A DNA stretch of 64,000 nucleotides from Metaphire vulgaris (Eukaryota > Annelida > Clitellata > Crassiclitellata > Megascolecidae), in NCBI GenBank assembly GCA_018105865.1, contig CM030859.1, positions 2,528,501-2,592,500 of the forward strand, in the 5' to 3' direction. A program made the position numbers and the translations under genes. The notes below the pieces were generated by a model. It had not been told where the DNA came from. It did not search any database and saw nothing but the letters and a program-made list of their open reading frames with translations. Each line of letters begins with the position of its first letter. Position 1 is the stretch's first letter. Below are positions 55,321 through 64,000 of the stretch, piece by piece.

Positions 55321-55574
55321 GACTGATTAGCGATCGGAGTCAAATGATTCGTAAAGACCGACAAATTGGTCACGTGATCGAATTGCTCACGTGATCGTTC
55401 TTTGTAGCGATTAACCGATGTTTGTTGATTGGCGAAATATTATTGGTTCGATAATTCTTTTTTACAGAATTAACTCCGAAATATGCTCGATTAATTATTT
55501 CATTGTTTGACGATTTCAAACTGACGGTTGGATGATTGATGATGCAGCAGCGACCTTTATCTAAAAGTATAGAT

Positions 55575-55577
<3 letters not shown>

Positions 55578-55645
<68 letters not shown>

Positions 55646-55800
55646 GACAGACAGACAGACACACAGAGAGACACAGAGAGAGACAGAGACAGAGACAGAC
55701 AGACAAACAGACAGAGACACACAGAGAGAGACAGAGAGACAAACAGACAGAGACGGACAGACAGGCAGACAGACAGACAGACAGAGACAAAGACAGACAT
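55578..55800. repeat. (GA)n/(GACA)n compound array
   Basis: GA to about 55612, then GACA and GAGACA units to about 55798. It produces Arg-Glu-Arg, Thr-Asp-Arg and Cys-Leu-Ser frames that are not genes. Confidence 0.95.
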
Positions 55801-55802
55801 GC

Positions 55803-55878
55803 CTTTTTTCTGACCACCCGAACCACCCTAAATATGGTAAATTCTGGCCTAACCCAACCCATCCCATGGACATTTCTG
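55803..55878. mobile_element. Right end of the AACCCA element family
   Basis: TAAATATGGTAAA, CTAACCCAACCCATCCCATGG and CATTTCTG match the right end of 12843-14027. The left part is absent or replaced by the GACA array. Confidence 0.55.
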
Positions 55879-56096
55879 CCTCGGACATGTCCTATGATCA
55901 TCTCCAGTGACCAATAAACGCCGACGTCTGAAACGATGAATCACCACACTTGACTCAACGCCCACCCACGCCTTTGTTCATCGATATCTTATCAGTTCGA
56001 GTGTCCTATTACCTGTAACTATTAAAACCTGATAGGCCGTATTATCGGTAATGGTCCACTCTAACGTCTGATCGTTAAAAATGTTTCCGTAGTCAG

Positions 56097-56407
56097 CAGT
56101 GGCGGTTCCAGGATTTCTTGGTGTGGGGATGAAATGATTCAAATGGAGTTGGTGGGGATGAAAAGAGAGGGAAACCCAATCGGGGGCCTAAACTTTGCCG
56201 AAAAAGAAAACGGTTGACAAGCAAATAGGCAATTTTCCCGAATTTTACTAAACCTTTACCGAAAAATATAGGTTAACAAGTAAAAAGGTTGCCCTCAGTT
56301 TTGTTCCCGTCATTTTACTTGACTTTAACCCAAAAATAGTTTGCTAAGCAAAAAAGTCCGATGGGAGGGGGTGCATCCCCACTCATCCCCACGTGGAACC
56401 CCCACTG
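56097..56407. mobile_element. hAT-type MITE, CAGTGGCGG family (copy 3)
   Basis: Ends CAGTGGCGGTTCCAGGA and GTGGAACCCCCACTG; perfect 8-bp TSD GTAGTCAG (56089-56096 and 56408-56415). Confidence 0.93.
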
Positions 56408-56700
56408 GTAGTCAGGGCTCCAAAACAAGGTCAAAACTCCGTCTTTTTCACCTTACTTATCCACCATAGACTGTCATCTGCTTGTCCGGCCTCGATTTGA
56501 CCTGAATCTTGGATGGTTTGACTTGGTGTATCGTCGGCTGATGCCTCTATGAAGTGTGAAGTGGCGCTATAGAAGTAGTTTTAGATTAGATCAAATTGAG
56601 CAATGTGGCTTACAGTTTATTTCCTCGGTTTAGATACGATGATCGGCCAGTGGAAAAATTAGAAATATGCGAAATAGGTAGGCCTATTCGATTATTTTGC
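56408..56700. other. Intergenic stretch with a short L2-like 3' end
   Basis: GTGGCGCTATAGAAGTAG at about 56561-56579 looks like an L2-type LINE end without a long microsatellite tail. Otherwise nothing recognised. Confidence 0.4.
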
Positions 56701-56730
56701 CCGATAAGGACATGTGTTTCATTATATAAC

Positions 56731-56734
<4 letters not shown>

Positions 56735-56798
<64 letters not shown>

Positions 56799-56897
56799 CA
56801 TGAAACACTGATTTGAATATTATTAGCATGCTCAAAAAGCCCATAAATTAATCAAATATTCTCGAGGTTATATAATGTATATATATATATATATATA

Positions 56898-56941
<44 letters not shown>

Positions 56942-56948
56942 TATATAT
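56735..56948. repeat. (TA)n arrays
   Basis: TA tracts at 56735-56796 and 56879-56948, about 1 kb upstream of the forkhead start codon. Confidence 0.95.
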
Positions 56949-57359
56949 TGATGACTGATGACCTATATATGCATATTTTAGGTTTTACCATTAAGACCTG
57001 CATATCTCGCTAGTATCATGGCTGTGGTAGGCTACTAAATGCACTGTGGACAGTATTGTTGTATTCGATTCTTACAGAAATTTAATTAGAGCATTCGTTC
57101 GAATAACCACGACCCTTGAGTCTATTAACGTGGAAAGGAAAGGCAAACATCTCGTTTCGAGGACTGGTTTTGTTCTCCAAATACAATTAATCTCCAAAAC
57201 AAACACCTCTAATAAGAACGGGCGGACTGCATTAATAGCCGGCGATCCGTTAATCTTATTCTTTCCCTTCGTTCCTTAATCCTATCGGTTACCCTATACA
57301 ACGCTGGCTCCGCCTACTCATTTTCATATCCGATAGCGTCGAGGAGAATGCTCGTCTGT

Positions 57360-57420
57360 GATTGGACGGCGACGGCGATTGACGCCGTGGAGTGTATTTG
57401 CATTGGAGGAGTGGGATTGG
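57360..57420 (+). promoter_or_regulatory. Candidate promoter-proximal cluster of the forkhead gene
   Basis: Three inverted CCAAT boxes (GATTGG 57360-57365, CATTGG 57401-57406, GATTGG 57415-57420) and a perfect POU octamer ATTTGCAT (57396-57403) lie within 61 bp, in a CpG-bearing stretch 525-585 bp before the start codon. Motifs are seen directly; use as a promoter is inference and the transcription start is unknown. Confidence 0.45.
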
Positions 57421-57944
57421 TCAAACATTTGCGACTCGGCTAAGCAAATACTCGAGATCATATACGCACGGCATACGCATGGCATACACTCGCTGCCGAT
57501 GTGGACTTTGTATGCGCAGTTTTGTGGTAGACCGCGGCCGTACACACACATGTTGAGAAGTATACGGCATATAGACGAGAAGACAAACGCCTGGTTTCGT
57601 GTATGCTCGGTATATACTTGCAGCGAGTTGAAACGACACGAAGGTAAACGCGTCGAGGGGTTGCATCCACAGATATATTCGCATCTGTGCGAGACGAGAA
57701 ACGGGTTTTTTTCTAATCAGGGCATCATCGAAGTTAGTTCAATAATTGCCGAAGACAAATATATACACAATCCGACTCGGAACAGCTTCGGATGGAGTAT
57801 AGACCGTAGGACAACAGATCGCGACGCTGTCGAAAGCCTTGGCGAAATCAAACAAAGAACTCCAACTGCGCAATTTACAATATTTATCCGAACAAACAAT
57901 CTTAACCTATTACTGCCTCTGCGCTCCATCGTATAAAACAACTG

Positions 57945-59699
57945 ATGAATCTGGACGAGGATATGAAGCCAGTGTTTACCGGCGGCTTCGGACAGCAGCA
58001 GCAGCAGCAGCAGGGCCAGACCCCGTACGGTAGCCAGCAGCACGCGGCGGGGTCGGGCCAGAACCCGGGGGTGTCGTCGATGATGTCTCCGAGCGTTAAC
58101 GTCGTCTACCCGGGTGTGAGTCCGTACGCCGTGATGGGGAACAGCGGAGTCGATCCGGCCGCGATGCACGGATACCGTGCCCTGGCGGCCGGGCTCGAGA
58201 CCGGATACGCCATGGGGTCTCTCGGAGTGTCCGGAATCGACCCGAACAGCCTGTACCTGAGTCCGGCGATCAGGAGCAGCAAACAGTTCGACCCGGACTT
58301 CGGCTCGGCGGTGGCGGTGGCGGCGGCGGCGGCGGCCAGGGCGATGCACGCCGTGGATGAATCGTCGTTCGCCGACGGCAAGGGCGGCGGCCGGGCCTCC
58401 GGGCGGCGACACTACGCCACGTCGAAGCCGCCGCTGTCCTACATCTCCCTCATCACGATGGCCATCAACAGCTGCGAGTCGAAGATGTGCACGCTGAACG
58501 ACATCTACGCGTACATCACCGACAACTATCCGTACTACCGCCAGAACCAGCAGCGATGGCAGAACTCGATCAGGCACAGTCTGTCGTTCAACGACTGCTT
58601 CGTGAAGGTGTCGAGGCAGCCCGATCGGCCGGGCAAGGGCAGCTTCTGGACGATGCATCCGGACTCGCACAGCATGTTCGAGAACGGGTGCTACCTTCGC
58701 CGACAGAAGCGCTTCAAGTGCGTCAGGAAGGAGGCCCTGCGCAAGGCCCAGAAGGCCTCCTCATCCTCCTCCTCCTCCTCCTGCGGGACCCAGGGCGACC
58801 CGAAGGCGCCGCTCGATGGACAACCGAGTCCGGCGAGCAAGGGAAAGCCGATCGAGGTCAAGGTCGAATCTCAGAGTGACGTCATCGAAAGAAAGAATAA
58901 TCCGTCTTCTGCTGCTGCTGCTGCTGTTCAGACGCATCAATCTCACCATCACCCTCACTCCGGGCCCCACCCGCCGCCTGCCCCTCCTCAGCTGCGCGAC
59001 AGCTTCCCGCTTCCGACTTCTTCCCTCGGCTCTTCCCTCGGCTCTTCCCTCGGATCGCCCCTCCTCGTCGGCCACGAATCGTTCGCCTACGATCATCGCG
59101 CTCAGAAGATCGCCGCCGCCGCCGCCGCCGCCGCCGGAAGCGGAAGCGTCGACATCGTTTCCGGTAGGATGACGTCATCGAGTCTTGGCGACGCGGTGGC
59201 CAAGATGGCGCAGATGGAAGCGGCCGTCAATTACCGGAACTCGTCTTCTCTGCTTCCGGCGGAAGACCAAACACCTTACCACCTGCAGAACAGTCACCAT
59301 CACCTGTTCCAGCAGCAGCAGCAGCAGCAACAACAACAACAACAGCATCAACAGATGCTCTACCTGCACCACCACCACCACCATCAGCAGCAACTGGAAT
59401 CTCAGGCACTTCGTTTCCCGTCGTCTCTTTCCTCCTTCCCAGCGTCCACAACCGGACACGATCCCTCTCTTCTAGCCCAGTACTACGGCAGCTTCTCGCC
59501 CTCGGTGTCCGCGTCCACGATCAACCAGAGCGCCGGGCACTCGTTTTCCATCACCAGCCTTATGTCCGGCGCGGGATTCGACGACGACCCCGGGTCCAGG
59601 ATCGACCCGAAGATGTCCCTGGCCATGACCCACCTGGTCACCGCATCTCAGAATCGAGGACCGGCGTCTCCACTTCCGGCATCCTACCAGACGTTCTGA
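57945..59699 (+). CDS. Single-exon forkhead transcription factor, FoxA/FoxAB class
   Basis: 584 residues. The first ATG (57945) follows an in-frame TAA at 57903-57905, so the start is well fixed; stop is TGA 59697-59699. The winged-helix DNA-binding domain is residues 160-258. Its recognition helix [19 protein letters not shown] and wing [16 protein letters not shown] have the FoxA-type sequence, unlike FoxB, C, D or G. Near the C-terminus [10 protein letters not shown] (532-541) matches the FoxA conserved region II, an EH1-like Groucho-binding motif. Low-complexity tracts: Gln 17-23 and 456-467, Ala 126-131 and 390-397, Ser 272-279, His 475-480. VKVE at 305-308 is a possible sumoylation site. 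Oddities: Leu164 replaces Tyr in KPPYSYIS, and helix 1-2 ([22 protein letters not shown]) is divergent, which points to FoxAB or a fast-evolving FoxA paralogue. It should act in the nucleus, probably in embryonic patterning. No intron is needed. Confidence 0.93.
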   Translation: MNLDEDMKPVFTGGFGQQQQQQQGQTPYGSQQHAAGSGQNPGVSSMMSPSVNVVYPGVSPYAVMGNSGVDPAAMHGYRALAAGLETGYAMGSLGVSGIDPNSLYLSPAIRSSKQFDPDFGSAVAVAAAAAARAMHAVDESSFADGKGGGRASGRRHYATSKPPLSYISLITMAINSCESKMCTLNDIYAYITDNYPYYRQNQQRWQNSIRHSLSFNDCFVKVSRQPDRPGKGSFWTMHPDSHSMFENGCYLRRQKRFKCVRKEALRKAQKASSSSSSSSCGTQGDPKAPLDGQPSPASKGKPIEVKVESQSDVIERKNNPSSAAAAAVQTHQSHHHPHSGPHPPPAPPQLRDSFPLPTSSLGSSLGSSLGSPLLVGHESFAYDHRAQKIAAAAAAAAGSGSVDIVSGRMTSSSLGDAVAKMAQMEAAVNYRNSSSLLPAEDQTPYHLQNSHHHLFQQQQQQQQQQQQHQQMLYLHHHHHHQQQLESQALRFPSSLSSFPASTTGHDPSLLAQYYGSFSPSVSASTINQSAGHSFSITSLMSGAGFDDDPGSRIDPKMSLAMTHLVTASQNRGPASPLPASYQTF

Positions 59700-59865
59700 A
59701 GGAACAATCAAGAACATGACTGCTATAGCAAGCAGCTATAGTGCTATAGACAACGTAGCACTTCGCTGCGCAATGCCCGACCAACGTCATAGCCAACGTA
59801 CATGTGATCTTTAGCGTTTGCATCAAATGTGAAAATTTTCCATATTCCACGCGGCACCACCACAG

Positions 59866-60032
59866 CAGGGGCGTAGCCGCGTAGCGGGGGGTTTATCGGA
59901 TATATACCTCCCAAATCAGGCTATACCTTAAACATTTTAATGTTTTTTTTTATTTTCAAAGTTTTTAAAGATTTATGACCCCCCCCCCGCCAATCACATT
60001 ATTCCTCCAATCAAATTCCTGGCTACGCCCCT
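59866..60032. mobile_element. MITE with AGGGGCGTAGCC termini
   Basis: Ends CAGGGGCGTAGCCGCG and TGGCTACGCCCCT; flanks CACCACAG and ACGCACAG match in their last five bases. It lies 167 bp past the forkhead stop and may be part of its 3' UTR. Confidence 0.55.
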
Positions 60033-60040
60033 ACGCACAG

Positions 60041-60564
60041 GTATAAGGGTCAATTCATGCAACAAGAATTGCATTCATTTCCGTTCATAATGCGTGCATG
60101 TTGAGTTAATGCAAATCGCTCAAATACCTGGCAGTGGAAATCATTAACAATAAGTTTTTTTTACACAAATTGGATTAATTATATGAGTGCATAGATCTGA
60201 ATTTCGTTACTGGCGTATGATGAATTTAGGCATAGGCCTACAACTGCAGACACCAACCGAACATTGGTCTATGCACAAATGTCCATATAGGCTTATATAT
60301 TTAAGACGTCGTAAGTGCAAAAATCTTCGCCCTATACTGCCTTGGCTATATTTTACAGCTCACTGGGATAGGATACGGCCATATTATGCCATAGTAGGCT
60401 AACCGTAGATAGAATGCCTCTCTAAAATCGCTCTCTTTATTACAAAAATATTAATTTTAATATCATAACTAAACTATTATTTTTTAAATAAGAAGCAGAA
60501 TTTGACATTTTAGAATTTTTTGCCTTACTGATGTGCATAAATATACGCATTTGAGTGTCTCATT
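60041..60564. other. AT-rich 3' flank of the forkhead gene
   Basis: No AATAAA was found close to the stop codon on the plus strand, so the polyadenylation site is unknown. No second gene or clear repeat seen here. Confidence 0.4.
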
Positions 60565-60703
60565 CAGTGTTTTATACAGACTCCAGGCCTTGGGGAATTG
60601 ACTTGGCTGGAGGGGAAGAGACACAGTTCAATGCAAAATTTGTGTCAGGCCTGGAATTTTGGAGATTTTTCTGGCCCCTATAAGAGGCCTGGATAAAACA
60701 CTG
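60565..60703. mobile_element. hAT-type MITE, CAGTGTTTTA family (copy 4)
   Basis: Ends CAGTGTTTTATACAGACTCC and AGGCCTGG..AAAACACTG; TSD GTCTCATT and GTTTCATT (7 of 8). Inverted relative to 51682-51873 and about 50 bp shorter. Confidence 0.85.
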
Positions 60704-61015
60704 GTTTCATTTATAGTGTAAAATTGATCTTGACGCTTCCAATCTCATATTATGTCTTTGTCAAAGCACAGGACTAAGCACTGTGGACTGAGCATGAATA
60801 TAGATCTATGGACGTTAGATAAACATTGCTCTATTCAGCATATATGTGTCTTTTTATTATAGAAGTCTCCAATAGAAGTCTCCGCAGGCTAAATCTCAAT
60901 TCAATTAAGCAAACATATTTTATATATATTGAGACATTTATACTTGTTACGTGCTAACGCCAATCGATTATTCTGTATATGTTTATGAATACTTCAGTAC
61001 CTTGCATGATAGACG

Positions 61016-61016
<1 letters not shown>

Positions 61017-61088
<72 letters not shown>

Positions 61089-61244
61089 CGGAAAAAGTTT
61101 ATTATATCGGAAAAAGTCTATACAAAACGGATAAAATTTTTTTTTAACAATGTAACACTATGAAACTCATTATTTTCCGGAGATGTATATATATATATAT
61201 ATGCTAAATTATATATTATAATTTCTCTATTAGTTTTCACTAAT

Positions 61245-61296
<52 letters not shown>
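61017..61296. repeat. (TA)n arrays
   Basis: TA tracts at 61017-61090, 61186-61201 and 61252-61296 separated by short unique stretches. Confidence 0.95.
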
Positions 61297-61595
61297 CATA
61301 AGGCCTAACTAGCTTAGCTTTTAAATAGCTGGGTGATGCACATGATCTTAAATTGTGGACATACATGTACAAATATGAATCATTTTGTCCTGTGCATTTA
61401 ATTACGTGTAGATCTTCTTTGTCGAAACTGAAAGTGACCGAATTAATTATAATATTATTGGTCTTGATGATAGATGCAGGCTTGTACTTACCACGGACAT
61501 TATGTCTTGTGGTCTTTATTCGCCGGTGTTCTAAATTGAGGTCAATATGCACGCATCTCTCTTGTTCTGCCTGTCTGTCTTTGTCTTTGTTTCTG

Positions 61596-61696
<101 letters not shown>

Positions 61697-61921
61697 GTTT
61701 GTGTGTGTGTGTGTGTTCGAGAGTTTCTCTGCTATGGTTAGGTAGTTCTTATAAACCTTCTTTTCTTTTCAGGTTGCTTTCGTTTTAAGTTATGCAAAAC
61801 AATTTTAAAGTTTACAGTTTTCTTAGTAAATACATTAAATGCAATTATGCATGGCAATTATGCATGGGTGTTATTATTAACACATCCATGAAATGGTAAA
61901 TTTTATCTTTTAATACGTATC

Positions 61922-61923
<2 letters not shown>

Positions 61924-61990
<67 letters not shown>
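61924..61990. repeat. (TA)n microsatellite
   Basis: About 33 TA units. Confidence 0.97.
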
Positions 61991-61994
<4 letters not shown>

Positions 61995-62605
61995 CTGTTA
62001 GGGACTGCAATGACTGCATACTATTATTTGTTTTAATAGTGATTTTACTCTGTGAAAATTGTGCTATTTTTATGTTTTATTTTATCGTTAAAATCTCGTA
62101 TAGCAGTGAGTCTTCTCTTGTCTCAGAAGAGTAAAGTACTTACTTATCATCCGAGTAAAACGTTGAAAGTTACCAAGATACTAAGAGTCGATAAAATGCA
62201 TATGAAACTATAGCCTTGTGTTGGCCTATCGGTCTGCATTGAGAAAAGTGTAAAATGAAGCAACGCATATAGTATAGCATTGGTGCACGAATGCAAAATT
62301 ATTGATAAACTAGGTGTTTACCCGTCAAAAATGACGGGGAAGATTGGCTGTTTTACCACCCGATTTTGCGCAAATGCAATAGGATTTTGTGCAATTAATT
62401 TCCCTAACTCGCCGCCTTTTCCTTCAATCGAGTTAACGCCCATTTGCATGAATTTTCTGAAACTTGATAGTCAACGTAAGTGTAATGATTTGGCAGTGTC
62501 GAACGACATGCAGTGATGATTCTTTGTTTGCTTTACTTTTTCACCCCGAGCAACAGCCCCCTCATTCTCTGATTGTCGGAAAGCTCGTGAACGCTAGACT
62601 TTTTT

Positions 62606-62707
62606 GTTTTGCACGGACGGTTAGAAAGAGGAATAAAAAGGCTAAACAATGGTGCAAACCTCATCTTATTAACTCTTATATAGCCTGAGATATAGCAAAT
62701 TCAAAAA
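62606..62707. repeat. Direct repeat R2 (copy 1)
   Basis: Begins TTTTTGTTTTGCACGGACGG and ends TAGCCTGAGATATAGCAAAT; about 88 percent similar by eye to 63101-63206. Function unknown. Confidence 0.8.
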
Positions 62708-63100
62708 AGTAGGAAACTAAAATTTAAATATTTAATGGAACAGAAATCGATTTAGGAATTCAGTCATGATCCAGCAATAGCATCAATGGGAATGGACATA
62801 ATGCCTTCGCTGGATCATGTAATTTTGATCAGAATTCTCAGAATACAAAACTTTCGCGAAATTCACCGATAATAATTATGTTCAAACATTGGGGTCATCG
62901 GGTTGGAATTGATAGATCTTTACCAAATGTCAACCGATTTTCAAACTTTTTGGTTTATTTTGTTCCTCTGACGTCCCTTTACAACTTTGCCGCTGACCAA
63001 AGTGGGGTTACCGCTGAAAATATTTTGCTAGGGGGCTATAAAAATATTTTGGGGGAGAGGGTGATATCTTAGGCCGTAAAGTGGATTCTACCTCCAACGT

Positions 63101-63206
63101 TTTTTGTTTTGCACGGACGGTCAGAAAGAGGAATAAACGATCTAAACAATAGTGCAAACCTCATCTTTTTATCTCCTACATAGCCTGAGATATAGCAAAT
63201 TTAAAA
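63101..63206. repeat. Direct repeat R2 (copy 2)
   Basis: Second copy of R2, same orientation, about 495 bp downstream of the first. Confidence 0.8.
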
Positions 63207-63339
63207 CGTTACAGCAATCATTTCTGAAGAACGCTTTTCCAAAAATTAAATCCCCAGTACGGTGACGCGTCTGAAAATTTAATCCCCAATTGAGGGGTTA
63301 AATTTTAAAAAAGGGTTTTAGGTTAGGAAGGAGTAATAT

Positions 63340-63890
63340 ATATATAATAACGGGGCAGGGCATTGGGGAGGGAAGGGAGATTTGGGAGGAGGAAGGTGGG
63401 TTTACGGGTTTTGAGCAGCGTTGTGTAGGTTTGGGAACGGGGTTTGATTTAGGTTTGGGAACACCGGAGGGGTGTCGGAGCGGTGATGGTTTGGGGCCGG
63501 GGCGATTGGGAAAGGGATGGTGAGAGGGAATAGGGGTTGGGAGAGGGATGGTGAGAGGAATGGAAACGGGGTTTGGGGCCTGTGGGGTAGGCGGGCGGGT
63601 ATGGGTTGGGGCCTGGGAGGGGATTGGGAGAGGTTTGGGGAGGAAGGGGGTTGGGAGAAGGAATGGGAACGGGGGTTTGGGGCCTGTGGGGTAGGGTTGA
63701 CGGGTATGGGTTGGGGCCTGGGTGGAGATGTGTTGGGGCCAGGGCGATTGGGAGAGGGATGGGGAGAGGGAAGGGGATTGGGAGAGGGATGGGGAGAGGG
63801 AAGGGAAAGGGGGCTTGGGGCCCGGGTATGGGTTGGGGCCGGGGCGATTGGGAGAGGGATGGGGTGAGGGAAGGGGACGGGGTTTTTTTG
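63340..63890. repeat. G-rich minisatellite
   Basis: Diverged repeats of GATTGGGAGAGGGATGGGGA and GGTATGGGTTGGGGCC words for over 500 bp, with strong G/C strand asymmetry. Many GGG runs spaced by short loops could form G-quadruplexes. Long open frames here (Gly/Trp/Glu on +, Pro-rich on -) come from the repeat. Confidence 0.85.
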
Positions 63891-64000
63891 CAATTAAGAC
63901 GCTTCGTTAAACGTGTTGATTATAACATTTTTGATTAAACAATATTTGGTTGTCAATGACAACAGCGTCTTGCAATACCCGCCGTGTTGCCGTCGGACGT

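Noticed and set aside
55370..55917. Cys-Leu-Ser and Arg-Glu/Thr-Asp-Arg frames up to 172 codons
   Set aside because: Produced by the GA/GACA array.
57358..57936. 192-codon open frame just upstream of the forkhead gene
   Set aside because: Different frame from the forkhead ORF, no recognisable domain, Arg/Ile/Ser-rich mixed composition, and it overlaps the CCAAT/octamer cluster. More likely 5' UTR or promoter. A conserved upstream ORF cannot be excluded.
57717..58670. 317-codon minus-strand frame opposite the forkhead gene
   Set aside because: Arg/His/Val-rich shadow of the GC-rich forkhead coding strand; no domain.
63402..63938. Pro-rich (minus) and Gly-rich (plus) frames up to 163 codons
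   Set aside because: Products of the G-rich minisatellite; no start context or domain.

Overview
The window is animal (metazoan) nuclear DNA. Genes are split by short-phase, GT-AG introns, most of the sequence is transposon relics, and long microsatellites (TA, GA, TG, ATT, ATG, GATA) are common. An expanded SRCR receptor gene, a FoxA/FoxAB-class forkhead gene, LINEs with CR1/L2- and RTE-like 3' ends, many hAT elements and the recurrent 'taggcct' words would suit an invertebrate deuterostome such as an echinoderm. That assignment is inference from composition and gene content only.

Layout. (1) 86-5073, + strand: the last five coding exons of a gene that starts off the left edge. All exon junctions agree in phase and the reading ends at TAA 5071-5073. 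I could not name the product. (2) About 5.3-12 kb: almost entirely repeats (hAT elements, a tRNA-derived SINE, a hAT transposase relic, a LINE fragment). (3) 43173 down to 12158, - strand: one large gene, rebuilt here from 15 coding exons. It encodes a signal peptide, an N-glycosylated coiled-coil-like stalk and seven group A-type SRCR domains. Each SRCR domain is split over two exons and every junction keeps phase. The 15 exons give about 976 residues before an unseen 3' end. Its introns hold LINE fragments, hAT elements (several with perfect 8-bp target duplications), a LINE inserted inside another LINE, and a GATA array inside an inverted repeat. (4) 43.2-57.2 kb: gene-poor repeat landscape with a TA-flanked element, two related TIR elements in a row, a hAT with a transposase C-terminus, a 1.2-kb hAT, a diverged direct duplication and a second SINE. 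(5) 57945-59699, + strand: an intact single-exon forkhead transcription factor gene, preceded by a CCAAT/octamer-rich segment. (6) 59.7-64 kb: small MITEs, TA and CT arrays, a duplicated 0.1-kb word and a G-rich minisatellite.

The three genes show no sign of acting in one pathway. The SRCR gene is probably a cell-surface or secreted recognition protein and the forkhead gene a nuclear regulator. All splice sites, TIRs and TSDs were read by eye. No alignment, gene predictor or database search was run, so family names below the superfamily level are tentative.
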